Assembly (NCBI RefSeq): GCF_024362695.1 | Contig: NC_065417.1 | Span: 799,001-863,000, forward strand | DNA: 64,000 nucleotides | Source: Pectinophora gossypiella | Taxonomy: Eukaryota; Arthropoda; Insecta; Lepidoptera; Gelechiidae | Reading direction: 5' to 3' | Part shown: positions 51,673 through 62,167 of the stretch, one piece after another | Numbering within the stretch: position 1 is the first letter of the stretch | Layout of the letters: every line of letters starts with the position of its first letter | Program-made: the position numbers and the translations under genes | The notes under the pieces: model-generated | Seen by the model: only the letters and a program-made list of their open reading frames with translations | Told to the model about the DNA's origin: nothing | Database searches by the model: none

Positions 51673-52020
51673 AGCCGCGGTAGCCCAGATAGTAGAACGC
51701 TTGCCTCTCACTTTGAGATCGCAGGTTCGAATCCAGCACAGGCCTAAACCAATGATCGTCGAATTTGTTTTCGAATTCATGTTTGGGTCATAAATTATTC
51801 TCACGTGCTCTGCGGTGAAGGAAAACATCGTGAGGAAACCCACATTCCCGAGAAATGCATTTTCGGAGGTTTGTGACCTAACCTGTATTGGGCTGGTTGT
51901 CCCTTCGCGGAATGGAAGCCTGACAGGCAGTCGCTTCTGTAAAAAACCAGACCTGTCAAATCTTCAGGTTAGGTAAGCGGACCCTGTGAAAATCGGGATA
52001 ATGCAAGGGAGATAATGATG
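51673..52020 (+). mobile_element. SINE family C, full-length reference copy
   Basis: Head AGCCGCGGTAGCCCAGATAG (A-box region) and B box CGCAGGTTCGAATCCAGC. Body: CGAATTCATGTTTGGGTCAT, CTCACGTGCTCTGCGGTGA, AGGAAAACATCGTGAGGAAA, CATTCCCGAGAAATGCATTT, CCTAACCTGTATTGGGCTGG, GACAGGCAGTCGCTTCTGTA and GCGGACCCTGTGAAAATCGG. It ends in GATAATGATGA. About 348 bp. Confidence 0.9.
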
Positions 52021-52649
52021 AAGAAGTTTATGATATGTATGTAGTGTATTTGCTTTTCAATCAAAAGTTATTGTTCTCTGAGCAACTCCAGTTCCCTCGA
52101 ATAAACAACAAAGAAGATGTAATCAAACTTGTTACAGATGTGTTGCCATAAAAAAATAGTTCTCCTCTTTCAGGGCATTTGGTTGTGTCCAATAAATTAC
52201 TATTTCTTTTATCTACGTCTCGAGCCTTGACTTATTTTTGTTGGGAGCCACAAGTGGGGCGAGGCCATGGTTACTATGACAAAACTTGTCGCCGAGGGAC
52301 CCCGGATGTCGAAATCATTTATATCCTTACAAAACTAGGGCTAACAAGATCATAACAATTTCAAAAATGGAATGGAAAAGCTCCTTTCTCTGAAAAAGAA
52401 ACACTAGAAATGGAATTAGCAATCAAGACGGATTTTAACGGATTTTATTTTCAAACTATAGGTAGTTTTATTGATTTAAACGAATAAATGACGTTCTGAT
52501 AGCTAATAGCCAGACATTAGACTAGCCTCCATAGAAAGTTGTGTAAGTGCCTCACCAAAACCCACCTTCCAACCAAGACCCAGAGTACCTACGCAAGAGT
52601 CAATTTAAGTTTATATCATACTCTATTAGATTAGTAAACACTACGATTA
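52021..52649. other. no recognisable element
   Basis: AT-rich. No repeat match; short frames without motif. Confidence 0.45.
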
Positions 52650-52796
52650 TACACTTCTCATCAAAAAAATCGAAACACCTTGCAAGTTTACGTTTTGTCA
52701 GGATTATCAGAAAAATGTGTACATTTAGGAATAAATGTTAAATGTCGTTTAATAGTGAGTAATATGAGCTTATCAAATCTTAATGTTAATGTTCTA

Positions 52797-54954
52797 AAGG
52801 AGATCATCGGCTTTCCATACTTTCGCCGGCCCAAATTTGAAAGTGCCGGCCAGAGAAAAAAAAATTGTCGAACCTTTCGAGTAGATTGCTCTGAACATTT
52901 TTTACTATGACACCAAACGTGTATGACCATTAGTTTGGCTTTAATTGGATTTTAAAAATCACGATTTTTCATACATTTTGTAAAAAAAATTATTATGTCC
53001 GTTAAGAAAAAGAGGTATACGGGTGTATTACAAAGGACCGTTAGAACATTTATTAGTATGGCGCCAAACTTCTATGACCATTATTTTGACATTTATTGGA
53101 CTTTCCGTTTTGGTTAATATGTTAAAATGCCGGCCATCGAAAAAAATACGTCAAATCTGTCTAATAGTTGTTTTTCAATATTTTTTAATATGACACCAAA
53201 CATCTATGACCATTATTTTGACTTTTATTGGAATTTACGTTTTAGTTCTAATGTGAAAAGTGCCGACCAGCAAAAATACTATGTTGAGAGTATCGAGTAG
53301 AAGCCTGTTAACATTTTTTTCTATAGCGCCAAACGTCTATGACCATTAGTTTGCCTTTTATTGTATTTTAAAAATCTTGATTTCTTATTTATTTTGTTTA
53401 AAAATAAAGTGCTTTGGGCAAAAAATGTGATACGGCGGATTACAAAGGACCTTTAGAACATTTAATAATCTGGCGCGAAACATTTTTGACCATTATTTTT
53501 ACTTTTATTCGTATCTCTTTCCGTTTTGGTTCAAATTGGAAAATGTCAGCCAGTGAAACAAAATAAGTCAAATCTTTTGGTAAACGACTTGAAACGTATT
53601 TTTTACTATATTACCAAATGTCGGCTTAGGCTTTTATTGGACTTTAAAAAAAAAAACAAATTATAAACATTTTAACAATGACAACAAGCAGAGCTTTCCC
53701 AATGACTAGTTATTAGTCAGATAAATACTTTGTGTTTTTGTTTTGTGTGTTAGGTGAACTTCTATATTAATACTATCTGAATTTAGATACGACGTTGGCT
53801 GTAGTTTTTGCTTTCGACTCAACGTTACGGCCTAAGTTTAGGTTGAATTATGGTATTGATTCATCTTGACCGTAGATGGTTACCACCCTCCAAAGATAAG
53901 CTTGCCGTCTAGTGACGAAACTCGTATTTTGGCATGACGTCTGAAGTAGCTGTTAGGGAAGACAGGAGTCGGGCAGTTTTACTTTGCATGTATGCCGATC
54001 ACAATGTCCTGGTGCTACTCGGCCGATATAGCATAGTACCTCACTTTTCATAAAAAAATACGCTTCTAAAGCGTGTATCACCATCTGGTGAGATAGTGGT
54101 CAAACTAAAACCTATTTTTGATTTATAAAAATGTGTCCAAAGACGACGACAATATTACGCCTTTACCTGCATTGTCTCCAGATAAAACTTTTTTCGCCAA
54201 AATGTAGGTATCTATGAAAACTCCAGATTTTTGAGAAATCTAATTGAGTTCAAAATAGTGGTCATAGACGTTTAATGTCATAGTAATAAACATTCTGACG
54301 ATCCTTTAAATAACGCGCCTGTCATATTTTATTTTATAACAAAATAAATCAAAAATCGAGATTTTAAAAATCCTACAACAGCCAAACTAATGGTCATACA
54401 CGTTTATTGTCATAGTGAATAATGTTTACAGGTATCTTCTCGATAGTTTTGACATGTGTTTTTTGCTGACCGGCATTTTTTCACATAGAAACTAAAACGT
54501 AAAGTCCAATAAAAGCCAAAATAATGGTCATAGACGTTTGGTGCCATAATAATAAATGGTCAAATGGATAAGTTTTAACGGGATATATCAATATTGTTTC
54601 TTGGTCGGCACTTCACATTTTCACCAAAATGTATGAAAAATACAAGTTTTTTTTAATTCGAATTAAACCGAAAATATTGATGCTACAGCTTTGGTGCCAT
54701 AGTAATAAATGCTCAGACGGATAAGTTCTTAGGACATATACCATTATTGTTACTTGGCCGGCACTTCACATTTTCACCAAAAATGTAGGTATGAAAAATA
54801 CAGTTCTTTTAATTTGAATAAAACCGAAGATATTGACCCTACAGCTTTGGTGCCATAGTAATAAATACTCAGACGGATAAGATCTAACGGAATATAGCAA
54901 AATTATTTTTTGGCCGGCACTTTGACTTCTGGGCCGAAATCCGATGATCTCCTT
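52797..54954. mobile_element. palindromic array element nested in the Tc1 element
   Basis: Ends AAGGAGATCATCGG (52797-52810) and CCGATGATCTCCTT (54941-54954), with TA on both sides. The arms carry repeated monomers containing CTATGACCATTA. Plus copies start at about 52921, 53072, 53203, 53337 and 53485; inverted copies lie at about 54257, 54388 and 54522. The 131- and 134-bp spacings recur in both arms. GCCGGCCA-type blocks separate the monomers. The centre (about 53660-54080) is unique. No open frame of note: a non-autonomous, foldback-like DNA element. Confidence 0.8.
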
Positions 54955-55075
54955 TAAATGAATTTTTCATAGGTTTCGTATTTTGTTAAATGAGTCATTT
55001 TTATTCCGTATGGAGTATAAAGGAAATGGATAAAACAACACACGTAAATGAAAATAAAAGCTAAAAAACGTTTAT

Positions 55076-56128
55076 TTAATAACTTGTATTCCCTCCCCGA
55101 GCTCTAATTACTGCTTCCATACGGTTCTTCATCGATCGGATGAGAGTCACGATCACATGCTGTGGTATATTGTCCCATTCCTCTTGGATTGCATCTTGCA
55201 GCTGGCTAAGTGTTTCTGGAGCAGGATCTCTTGCTCGAACTCGTCTCTTTAATTCATCCCACAGATGTTCAATGGGATTCATGTCCGGGCTTCTTGCTGG
55301 CCATTCCATAATAAAGATATCGACTTCGTTAAGATAATCTCGTACGACGCCCGCGGTGTGAGCCCTAGCATTGTCGTGCATGAATATGAAGCCGTTGCCA
55401 ATAAAATGTGCATAGGGCATCACATGAGGCTCGAGACACTCTTCGACGTACCGATGACAGTTTAGTGCAGGCAGACGTGGCCCAGACACGAAAGCAAGCT
55501 CTGTCTTACCGTCGGCGCTGATTCCTCCCCAAACCGTCCACGAACCGCCACCATAGCTGACCTTTTCTTCAATGCAGCATTGTGCATAGCGTTCTCCGTC
55601 TCTTCTGTAGACCTTGTTCCTTCCGTCGTTACCATACAGCATAATTTTACACTCATCAGAAAAGAGAACTTTGCTCCACTGTAGGTATGACCAATTTAGG
55701 TGCTCACGTGCAAAGTTAAGGCGCGCTCTTCGATGGTCTGCAGTTAATTTCGGCCCATTTGCTGGCTTATGCGGTACCAGTCCACGATCCTTCAACCTTC
55801 TTCTAATTGTAGAGTCACTTACAGCCACCCTTCGTACAACACGAAGCCGCTGCTGCAGTTGAAAAGCGTTAAGGCGTCGATTTCTTAAAGAAGTTGTTAC
55901 AATAAATCGATCATCTCGCTCAGAAGTGACCCGATTCCTGCCAGATCCTGAACGGCGCGTGAACAAACCAGTCTCCCGATAACGTTTATAGACTCTATGA
56001 ACAGATAACAGGCTTAGATGCAGTCTTGCAGCCACAACACGCTGACTAAGGCCAGAATCCAGCAATGCCACAACTTGGGCGGCTTCTGTGGGCGAAGTAT
56101 CTATACGTTTTAGAAAAAAAACCTTTTT
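55076..56128 (-). pseudogene. Tc1-type transposase (D,D34E), start codon lost
   Basis: Would bind and cut the ends of its own element. From the GTG at 56069-56071 the frame gives 331 residues, within a few of the usual ~340. Numbered from there: a helix-turn-helix at about 8-35 (L-S-Q-R-V-V-A-A-R-L), S-G-S-G-R-N-R (41-47) in place of the G-R-P-R hook, and a second DNA-binding region at about 65-110. The catalytic residues are D139 in F-S-D-E, D233 in H-D-N-A-R-A-H and E268 in S-P-D-M-N-P-I-E, with 34 residues between the last two. Conserved-looking codons (R-I-D-T-S-P-T-E-A-A-Q) continue upstream of the GTG to a TGA at 56129-56131, but no ATG is present. The expected start region reads CTAAAACGT. 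The catalytic core is otherwise uninterrupted; I infer recent inactivation or reliance on a non-ATG start. Confidence 0.9.
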
Positions 56129-56548
56129 TCAGACGTCCCAAGTCACAGTATTGAAATAAAAAACAAAAAGTTTAAGGATAGGCGCCAATTTTTAGTTTTT
56201 AAACGCTAAATGTACTCCAACCCTAAACACACATTTGTCTCAAAACAGTGATTCATTTCGTTTATAAGATAAACAAATGAAATTCTAATTTTGAATTTAG
56301 AATTTTCGCTTATTACTGTAATGGCCAAACTGCCAGCTATACATTTATGTATTTTTTTTTCATCGTATGAATTCTTTTTTGTGTTAAATTCGGACAGAAA
56401 CAATGAAAACGGAAGTGTTTCGATTTTTTTGATGAGAAGTGTAGAAACACGTTTACAACAAGCAGCTAGATGTAATATGTTATACAACTACCTAATATAT
56501 ACGAAATATAAATATGGCTTGTGCTGAGTGAGTGCTGCTTCTACATTA

Positions 56549-56680
56549 CTTAACGTGCCCTCCGAAGCACGTATCATCTTCCTTTCGGACAATCGATTGA
56601 TCAGCCTGCACGCCACAACTAATCACTAAGTGATTTTTGTGATATGTCACCACCGGGATTCCAATCTGGGACCTCCACAC
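56549..56680 (-). mobile_element. SINE family A, 5' half with partial head
   Basis: CTTAACGTGCCCTCCGAAGC, CTTTCGGACAATCGATTGAT, CTAAGTGATTTTTGTGATAT and ACCGGGATTCCAATCTGGGA (B-box region). The AACCAAACTAGG part and the 3' half are missing. Confidence 0.7.
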
Positions 56681-57211
56681 TATGTATGGAACTATGTAGG
56701 GAAGTTTCATAGGTATTATATTTTTAATTGTATACAATGACCTTACACGCAGATTTTCTAACCACGGCCGTAGGCTGATAAATAGTATACTGACCAGGCC
56801 AGTTTTTGTACGGGAAGGTCTTAAAAAATGTTTACCGAAGGGTCGCGCTATAAATCGCTCGCGTCCTATACCGGGCTGGGTTAATCAAGGTATCCTCAAG
56901 GGCTTGGTCGATTAATCATGCTCATTCATTATTCCAGCCTCTCAGATTACGAGTACCGGGACCGGCTTTGGTTTAGAATAGAATAGAATAGAATATGTTT
57001 ATTTAGAATAGAATATGTTTATTTATCAAAAAACTTAAACATGTATGTATACATTACTGGCGGACCCCGCACTAGGGAAACCCTGTATCGCGGAGGTCCT
57101 GAACATTTGTTATTACAAAACATATTTAAATAAACCGGCGAGCTAGCCTTTCATAACAGTACTATTATAACATATTAATGTACAATTTACTAACATACGT
57201 TATACTAGATC
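56681..57211. other. unassigned; short AATAG tandem
   Basis: At 56979-57020 AATAGAATAGAATAGAATA is followed by two copies of TATGTTTATTTA. These look like a retroelement tail. No gene. Confidence 0.5.
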
Positions 57212-57388
57212 TCAGAAATCACTTTGTGATTCCTAGTTTGGTTAGGACATTACAGGCTGATCACCTGATTGTCGGAAAATAAGATGATCCGTGCTTCGGA
57301 AAGCACGTTAAGCCTTCGGTCCCGGTTACTACTTACGGATGTAAGTATGTAGTCGTTACATGGGCCATGTCATAAGAAGAAGAAGAAG
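57212..57388 (+). mobile_element. SINE family A with internal deletion
   Basis: CAGAAATCACTTTGTGATTC through GTTACTACTTACGGATGTAA to CATGGGCCATGTCA, then directly the TAAGAAGAAGAAGAAG tail. The roughly 85 bp that hold CAGGGGCCTTTGGCGG to CCCACACG are absent. Confidence 0.8.
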
Positions 57389-57407
57389 TATACAGTTCAG
57401 TACTCAG

Positions 57408-57498
57408 CATCATTATCGCCCGTTTACCTAACGGGAAGATTTGACAGGTCCGATTTAAAAAAAAAAACTGCTTGTCTGGCCTTCCAACCCGCGAAGGG
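57408..57498 (-). mobile_element. SINE family C, 3' fragment
   Basis: CATCATTATCGCCCGTTTAC, AGATTTGACAGGTCCGATTT and CCTTCCAACCCGCGAAGGG. Confidence 0.75.
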
Positions 57499-57872
57499 AT
57501 ATAGACGTGAGCTTATGTTATGTAAAAAAAATAAAAAGAAAATTCATAACCCGAAAATTTCTTACACAACGTCAACTTTATCGATAAAGTTTGAATATAA
57601 TTTCGACAATACGCATCGCGTGTCTACATAACATGAGCTTAATCTAGGTTTAGATTTAGTCTGAGCTATATATAGTTAATCGACCTTGGCAGTGAGTCTT
57701 GCCCTTGAGTGACTGATGGTTCAACTCTCAGCAACTGGTGTTAGGGAAGGTCATATTTAGATAAGGCAGAATACCTATTTGTGGCGTGCGAGTAGGAATT
57801 TCAACAGACTGGGTGGTGATTTAGGCATTGATCTTTTTAATACTAGTTGCACTGCGGCAACCGAATCAACAA

Positions 57873-57944
57873 CCAATAGCAACCCTGACACCAGGGTTGA
57901 TGAGGTTAGAAATCCACCTCACAACTCACACGATAGAAGAAGAC
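57873..57944 (+). mobile_element. SINE family A, 3' end
   Basis: CAATAGCAACCCTGACACCA to CTCACACGATAGAAGAAG. Confidence 0.8.
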
Positions 57945-58300
57945 GATAGAATAAATTAATAACCTTTTGCATTGTATTCTACCATATTAATTACATAATT
58001 ATGATTTTTTGTGTACCGGTTTTATAAGTGCTCTTTATAGCATTTTTTAGTTAAGTTAGGGCTATAGGTGATGACCTGTAAATGGTTGTTTGTTTTCTTA
58101 TTGTTAATGTCTTCCAATAAAAAACAAATAAGTCATGGTACGTTTACAACATAGGCATATAAGCATTATGACACAATTCTGCAGTCACAATGAACACGGA
58201 CTTCACCCACATACTTCGTATTTGAGTCATAAGATGGATACTACATCAATCAATCAATCTGCCTATCGCATTTAGAGATAATTAAGTCAATCAGGATTGA
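57945..58300. other. no recognisable element
   Basis: AT-rich. CCAATAAAAAACAAATAAG near 58113-58130 may be a retroelement tail. Confidence 0.4.
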
Positions 58301-58664
58301 GTAGCCGTGGTAGCCCAGTTGGAAGAACGCTTGATTCTCTTAAAGTGAGTCGAAGGTTCGAATCCAGCACGGGCCTAAACCTAAGATTTTCGTAATCCTT
58401 TTTCGAATTCATGTTTGGATCATAAATGATTATCACGTGCTCAGCGGTGACGGAAAACATCGTGAGGAAACGCACATACCCGAGAAATGCATTTTCGGAG
58501 GTATGGGACCTAACCTGTGAAATCTGTATTGGGCTGGTTTTCCCTTCGCTGGTTGGGAGGTCAGACAGGCAGTCGCTTCTGTAAAAAACTGAACCTGTCA
58601 AATCTTTAGGTTAGGATAAGCAGACCCTGTGAAAAACGGGATAACGTTAGGGAAATAATGATGA
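58301..58664 (+). mobile_element. SINE family C, full copy
   Basis: Head GTAGCCGTGGTAGCCCAGTT, B box GAAGGTTCGAATCCAGCACG, then the body as at 51673-52020 with small insertions (for example AAATCT before GTATTGGGC). It ends GGGAAATAATGATGA. The opposite-strand 104-residue frame is an artefact. Confidence 0.88.
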
Positions 58665-58666
58665 AT

Positions 58667-58752
58667 TTAAGAGCCACGCGCTTGTCGGTGTAGCATTCCC
58701 CATGCTACTTTTTAGGGATAAATAGGGCAGTGTTTTCCCTCTTGCCTTCTGC
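58667..58752 (-). repeat. repeat family L, end fragment
   Basis: GAGCCACGCGCTTGTCGGTG, TAGCATTCCCCATGCTAC and CAGTGTTTTCCCTCTTGCCT match 26745-26820. Confidence 0.65.
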
Positions 58753-58754
58753 CC

Positions 58755-58985
58755 TTAAAGAATATATGTGGGGTATGAGTGTGTGTAGGTGTTTGAGGTG
58801 TAAGAGAGTAAGGTGATGGTAAGATAAAGGAGAAGGAATGAGACGGAATTGAAAGACAGAGAAACAGGATATGCGAGGTACAGATGTACGAGAAGGAGGG
58901 AAGATACGAGCGAAGACGGAAGGAACTGAATATAGCGGAAGAGTGAGAGGTAAGGAGTGAAAGGGACGAGAGATTAGAAAAGATG
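58755..58985. repeat. polypurine-biased tract
   Basis: About 230 bp in which the plus strand is overwhelmingly A and G (for example GGAGAAGGAATGAGACGGAA, GAGAAACAGGATATGCGAGG, GGAAGAGTGAGAGGTAAGG). There is no tandem unit and no open frame of note. It could be a degenerate (GA)n/(GGA)n array. Confidence 0.6.
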
Positions 58986-59920
58986 GCGATAGTGTGTGCG
59001 CGTGGTACTAGAAATGGTTTTTTCTAAATTACTCAAAAGTTATATTTAAGTGCATTTTTGTTGTAAAACTTTAAAAAATAAACAGTGGGAATTGGGCTTG
59101 GATGTTTTTCTCCGCTCCCTCCCACATATATAACTGGAAATTTTCCAATATTAAAATATCACTGCGCAAAATTATTTAATGCGCAGTCAAGAGTGCTACA
59201 AAGCAACAAGTATAGAGATTTTGATGAGAATGGACGATGCAAAAAAGATGTCAGAGGTTCCTTGGTCTCTGCTTACCCCTTTAAGTACCTAATAGGCGTG
59301 GTCTTATGTATGTATGGATGAAAGGAGAAGTTTCAGTATAGCGATGGAAGATAAAGGCTCGCAAAGGCGATCTCAATTCTCAACACTGAAGCGAAGTAAT
59401 TATGCATGCAACAACCTCCCTAAGTCCATTGTTGGACTCACAAAGGAGATTAAGAACTAAAGAGGTTCCTTAGCTACTCACAAATCAAACAGTAGCCGTA
59501 TTATAAATGGTTTTGTACTTCGAAATATTTTTCTTTTTGCTATTAAAGCGGATAGCGTTTTATAATAGTGAGAATATGACTTGCAGAATCTTTAATGTTG
59601 TCGTCATACTATCTATAAGTTATCCTACAGCTCAGTTAGCACATAACCAATACAATATACCAATATTACATAGCGGATATATCATTAAAGGTGTAGACAG
59701 AGGTGAACAGTATAAACGCCAACTCGACTCCTCGCATGCTAGACAAATTGAGCATATAATTATACTTTAACTCCCGTAATCCCTAATGGGGTGGGTAGCC
59801 ACAAGTAATCAAAGACAACTTGCATCCACTATTGATACTGTTGTGCCTTTGCTTCTCTTACGATATTCCCGGGAAGATAGAGACAAAACATATTTATTGT
59901 TTTTGTTATTTTCCATGCTT
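58986..59920. other. unassigned; retroelement traces
   Basis: AAAAAATAAACAGTGGG near 59072-59088 resembles a polyadenylation signal. 59255-59320 (GGTCTCTGCTTACCCC, AATAGGCGTGGTCTTATG) is a family K tail. 59767-59850 (AACTCCCGTAATCCCTAATG, GGTAGCCACAAGTAATCAA) is the complement of a family Q tail. Confidence 0.45.
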
Positions 59921-59924
59921 ATCA

Positions 59925-60253
59925 AATTAAGTGAGCGACAGACGGAGGGTGAAGAAGAGAAACTAGAATCACTTAGAATGAAATTATATTTTAAATTTAC
60001 AGCTAAACCTAACTAACCTAGGTGCGAATGAGTCCGAAGTTAGGACTACACTGAATTTTACTTAAAAACTATTTTACATTATGGCTAAATCGAGGTCACA
60101 ATTTGGTGGCGTGATTGACGTCAGCGCATCGCGTTCGGGCGCTGGCTCAGCAGGCTGGCTGTTCCATTAATTATGCTGACTTGAACTCGTGGAACGATGC
60201 TGGTCACGGCGTACGGGTGTGAGCAGGCGGGCGAAGGTACCGGTTACGTAACA
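59925..60253 (-). repeat. 3' LTR (minus strand)
   Basis: Identical as far as I can read to 61200-61528. Contains GTGATTGACGTCAGCGCATC with a TGACGTCA core that could serve as a promoter or enhancer site; no TATA box is obvious. Confidence 0.88.
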
Positions 60254-60269
60254 TCTCCACCCTCAGAAC
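60254..60269 (-). promoter_or_regulatory. polypurine tract
   Basis: On the minus strand TGAGGGTGGAGA immediately precedes the LTR start TGTTACG, where plus-strand DNA synthesis of an LTR element would be primed. Confidence 0.7.
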
Positions 60270-61180
60270 AGCACCTATTCGAAGACTATCGTGGAGAATA
60301 GTGCTGGTCACCATTTCTTGGGTTATCTTTTTTCAGGGTGGTATACCCTGGCCTTCCTGCACGGAGAATCGATGTTCCTGGTTGAATCGATGGTTTGATA
60401 TCATGTTAGGTTCTTGGATTCTTCCCGGTCAGATTACGGCAGTATCGTAGTAATTGCTTGCAAGTAACTTAGATAACATTTGAAATTTTCGTCGTTACTC
60501 GTAATTTGAAGTGGCTTCATCTCGAAGTTCCCACACTGTTAGGTTTTGGTGCATTTCTGTAAGTACGTCTGTCGTGTTACATTAAATTTCGACATCTTTT
60601 CCTCTCTTCCTGTTGGGAAAAAATATGGAAACTGAACCTTTAGTGGCTTGTGTGGTCCTCGCTGCGCTTCATTTCCATTGCCCTAGGCGGAAAAGGAATT
60701 CACCGTTCTGATGTTGGAAATTCATGGCCTATTACGACGCGGAGCGGTGGATAGGTGGTCTATTGCCTGAGCATGGGTGCCTGGTGGACTTCGGGGATGG
60801 CGAGGTACGCATATACATTAGTCTTCAGGGCATACTGCATATACATCGGTGTCCTGCTTCTGGGATTCCTGGAAGACCTGGATGCACTGAAGGGCTGGGA
60901 CGAACCATTAGGTACTGCACCGGCGAAGTAATTATTCTTCTTTTTTTCTGACCTCTTTTTTCTTCACTTATGTAATTTTCTTCTTTTTCTTTTTTCTTAC
61001 ATTTTTTCTTGGCTTAATTACACTCTGTTCCCTTCTTCATTATCGATGCTTGGATAACCTCCGTTGTGACTTCACGTAGATTCTGAATACTCGAGATGGT
61101 GCTTGACAGTCACCCGGGCAGCCCGGAGCACGGTGTTCGATGTGAGATACGCCTGAATTTGCTCGCGAACTGACCCGCGA
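60270..61180 (-). other. internal region of the LTR element, non-coding
   Basis: No long frame on the element's strand. The 75-residue plus-strand frame (60724-60951) runs against the element. A T/C-rich stretch at 60930-61010 reads A/G-rich on the element strand. It may carry a packaging signal, but none can be identified. Confidence 0.6.
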
Positions 61181-61182
61181 GT

Positions 61183-61200
61183 ATCCTACCGACTGCGCCA
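61183..61200 (-). promoter_or_regulatory. primer-binding site for tRNA-Ser
   Basis: The minus strand reads TGGCGCAGTCGGTAGGAT directly after the 5' LTR. Its complement, ending CCGACTGCG then CCA, is the acceptor end of eukaryotic tRNA-Ser (acceptor stem GCAGTCG). The first T overlaps the last LTR base. Confidence 0.85.
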
Positions 61201-61528
61201 ATTAAGTGAGCGACAGACGGAGGGTGAAGAAGAGAAACTAGAATCACTTAGAATGAAATTATATTTTAAATTTACAGCTAAACCTAACTAACCTAGGTGC
61301 GAATGAGTCCGAAGTTAGGACTACACTGAATTTTACTTAAAAACTATTTTACATTATGGCTAAATCGAGGTCACAATTTGGTGGCGTGATTGACGTCAGC
61401 GCATCGCGTTCGGGCGCTGGCTCAGCAGGCTGGCTGTTCCATTAATTATGCTGACTTGAACTCGTGGAACGATGCTGGTCACGGCGTACGGGTGTGAGCA
61501 GGCGGGCGAAGGTACCGGTTACGTAACA
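61200..61528 (-). repeat. 5' LTR (minus strand)
   Basis: Begins TGTTACGTAACCGGTACC on the minus strand and directly precedes the primer-binding site. Identity with the other LTR suggests recent insertion or gene conversion. Confidence 0.88.
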
Positions 61529-61532
61529 ATCA

Positions 61533-61871
61533 CTCAAATACAAATTTAAGAACGACAACAAAAAAGAACATTTACTCGAAACACAATAAATATCACGTAA
61601 CAACAATTATATTCCTTTGGAATACGATGCGCCAGTATTATCTTACAATTCTAGCGTTTTGCTTTAAAACAGACGAACATCAAACTGCATAAATGGAAAG
61701 CAAACAGTCAGAGGAAAAATACTAGAGATGCGATCCGCTGCTGATAAAACAGAAATAATAGATACGTTTATATAAAATAGTAAATACAATCGTTCCGTTC
61801 AATTTATATAACTTAAACGTAAACTACGTTTGTTCCACATACTCGGAGTATACGAGAAAACAGACGCTGAT
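61533..61871. other. no recognisable element
   Basis: AT-rich, without motif or repeat match. Confidence 0.45.
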
Positions 61872-62019
61872 GTACGGTCACGAGCATTAATATGTATACA
61901 CTTTGGTACCATGTCACAGTAACTTTTTTAACAAATTGAACTGTAAGTCTCACTAAATGTCAAATATGTTAGTGCGACAGAGTCCTAAAGTGGGTACATT
62001 ATATTGCTCATGACTATAC
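61872..62019. repeat. MITE family I, copy 3
   Basis: Ends GTACGGTCACGAGCA and TGCTCATGACTATAC. Colinear with 42409-42555 through AAATGTCAAATATGTTAGTG. Confidence 0.78.
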
Positions 62020-62079
62020 AGCCAGTGCAGTAACATAAATATACAGACATATCGGTGCAGATACCAGTACACACCGCCT

Positions 62080-62135
62080 AATTTTATTACCTATATCTGT
62101 CATTTTCTTATCCACCAAAAAAAAAAGGGACGGAT
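62080..62135. repeat. short unclassified repeat, inverted copy
   Basis: CCGCCTAATTTTATTACCTA and CTGTCATTTTCTTATCC are the complement of 20013-20090 and 51141-51220. Confidence 0.5.
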
Positions 62136-62167
62136 TAATAACACGCGACTTTCAACGCAATCGTGCA

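Larger units (their letters stand above)
52652..56441 (-). mobile_element. Tc1-type element, expanded by a nested insertion
   Basis: The inverted ends are perfect over 27 bp: 52652-52678 and 56415-56441, starting CACTTCTCATCAAAAAAATC. TA flanks both (52650-52651 and 56442-56443). The span is 3790 bp, but removing the palindromic unit and one TA copy (52797-54956) leaves about 1630 bp, the usual Tc1 length. The transposase frame is at 55076-56128. Confidence 0.92.
59925..61528 (-). mobile_element. non-autonomous LTR retrotransposon
   Basis: Two 329-bp direct repeats (59925-60253 and 61200-61528) that look identical base for base flank 946 bp of non-coding DNA. On the minus strand the LTR begins TGTTACGTAACCGG and ends CACTTAATT. 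ATCA at 59921-59924 and 61529-61532 is the 4-bp target duplication. It carries a primer-binding site and polypurine tract but no gag or pol, so it must depend on another element. tRNA-Ser priming and an AATT end occur in some Gypsy-group insect elements; that affiliation is inference. Confidence 0.88.

Noticed and set aside
55140..55862. Several plus-strand frames of 65-82 residues
   Set aside because: Shadows of the Tc1-type transposase frame on the other strand.
58287..58601. 104-residue minus-strand frame
   Set aside because: Antisense to the SINE C copy at 58301-58664.
60724..60951. 75-residue plus-strand frame inside the LTR element
   Set aside because: Opposite to the element's direction as fixed by primer site and polypurine tract; no gag, protease or reverse-transcriptase motif.
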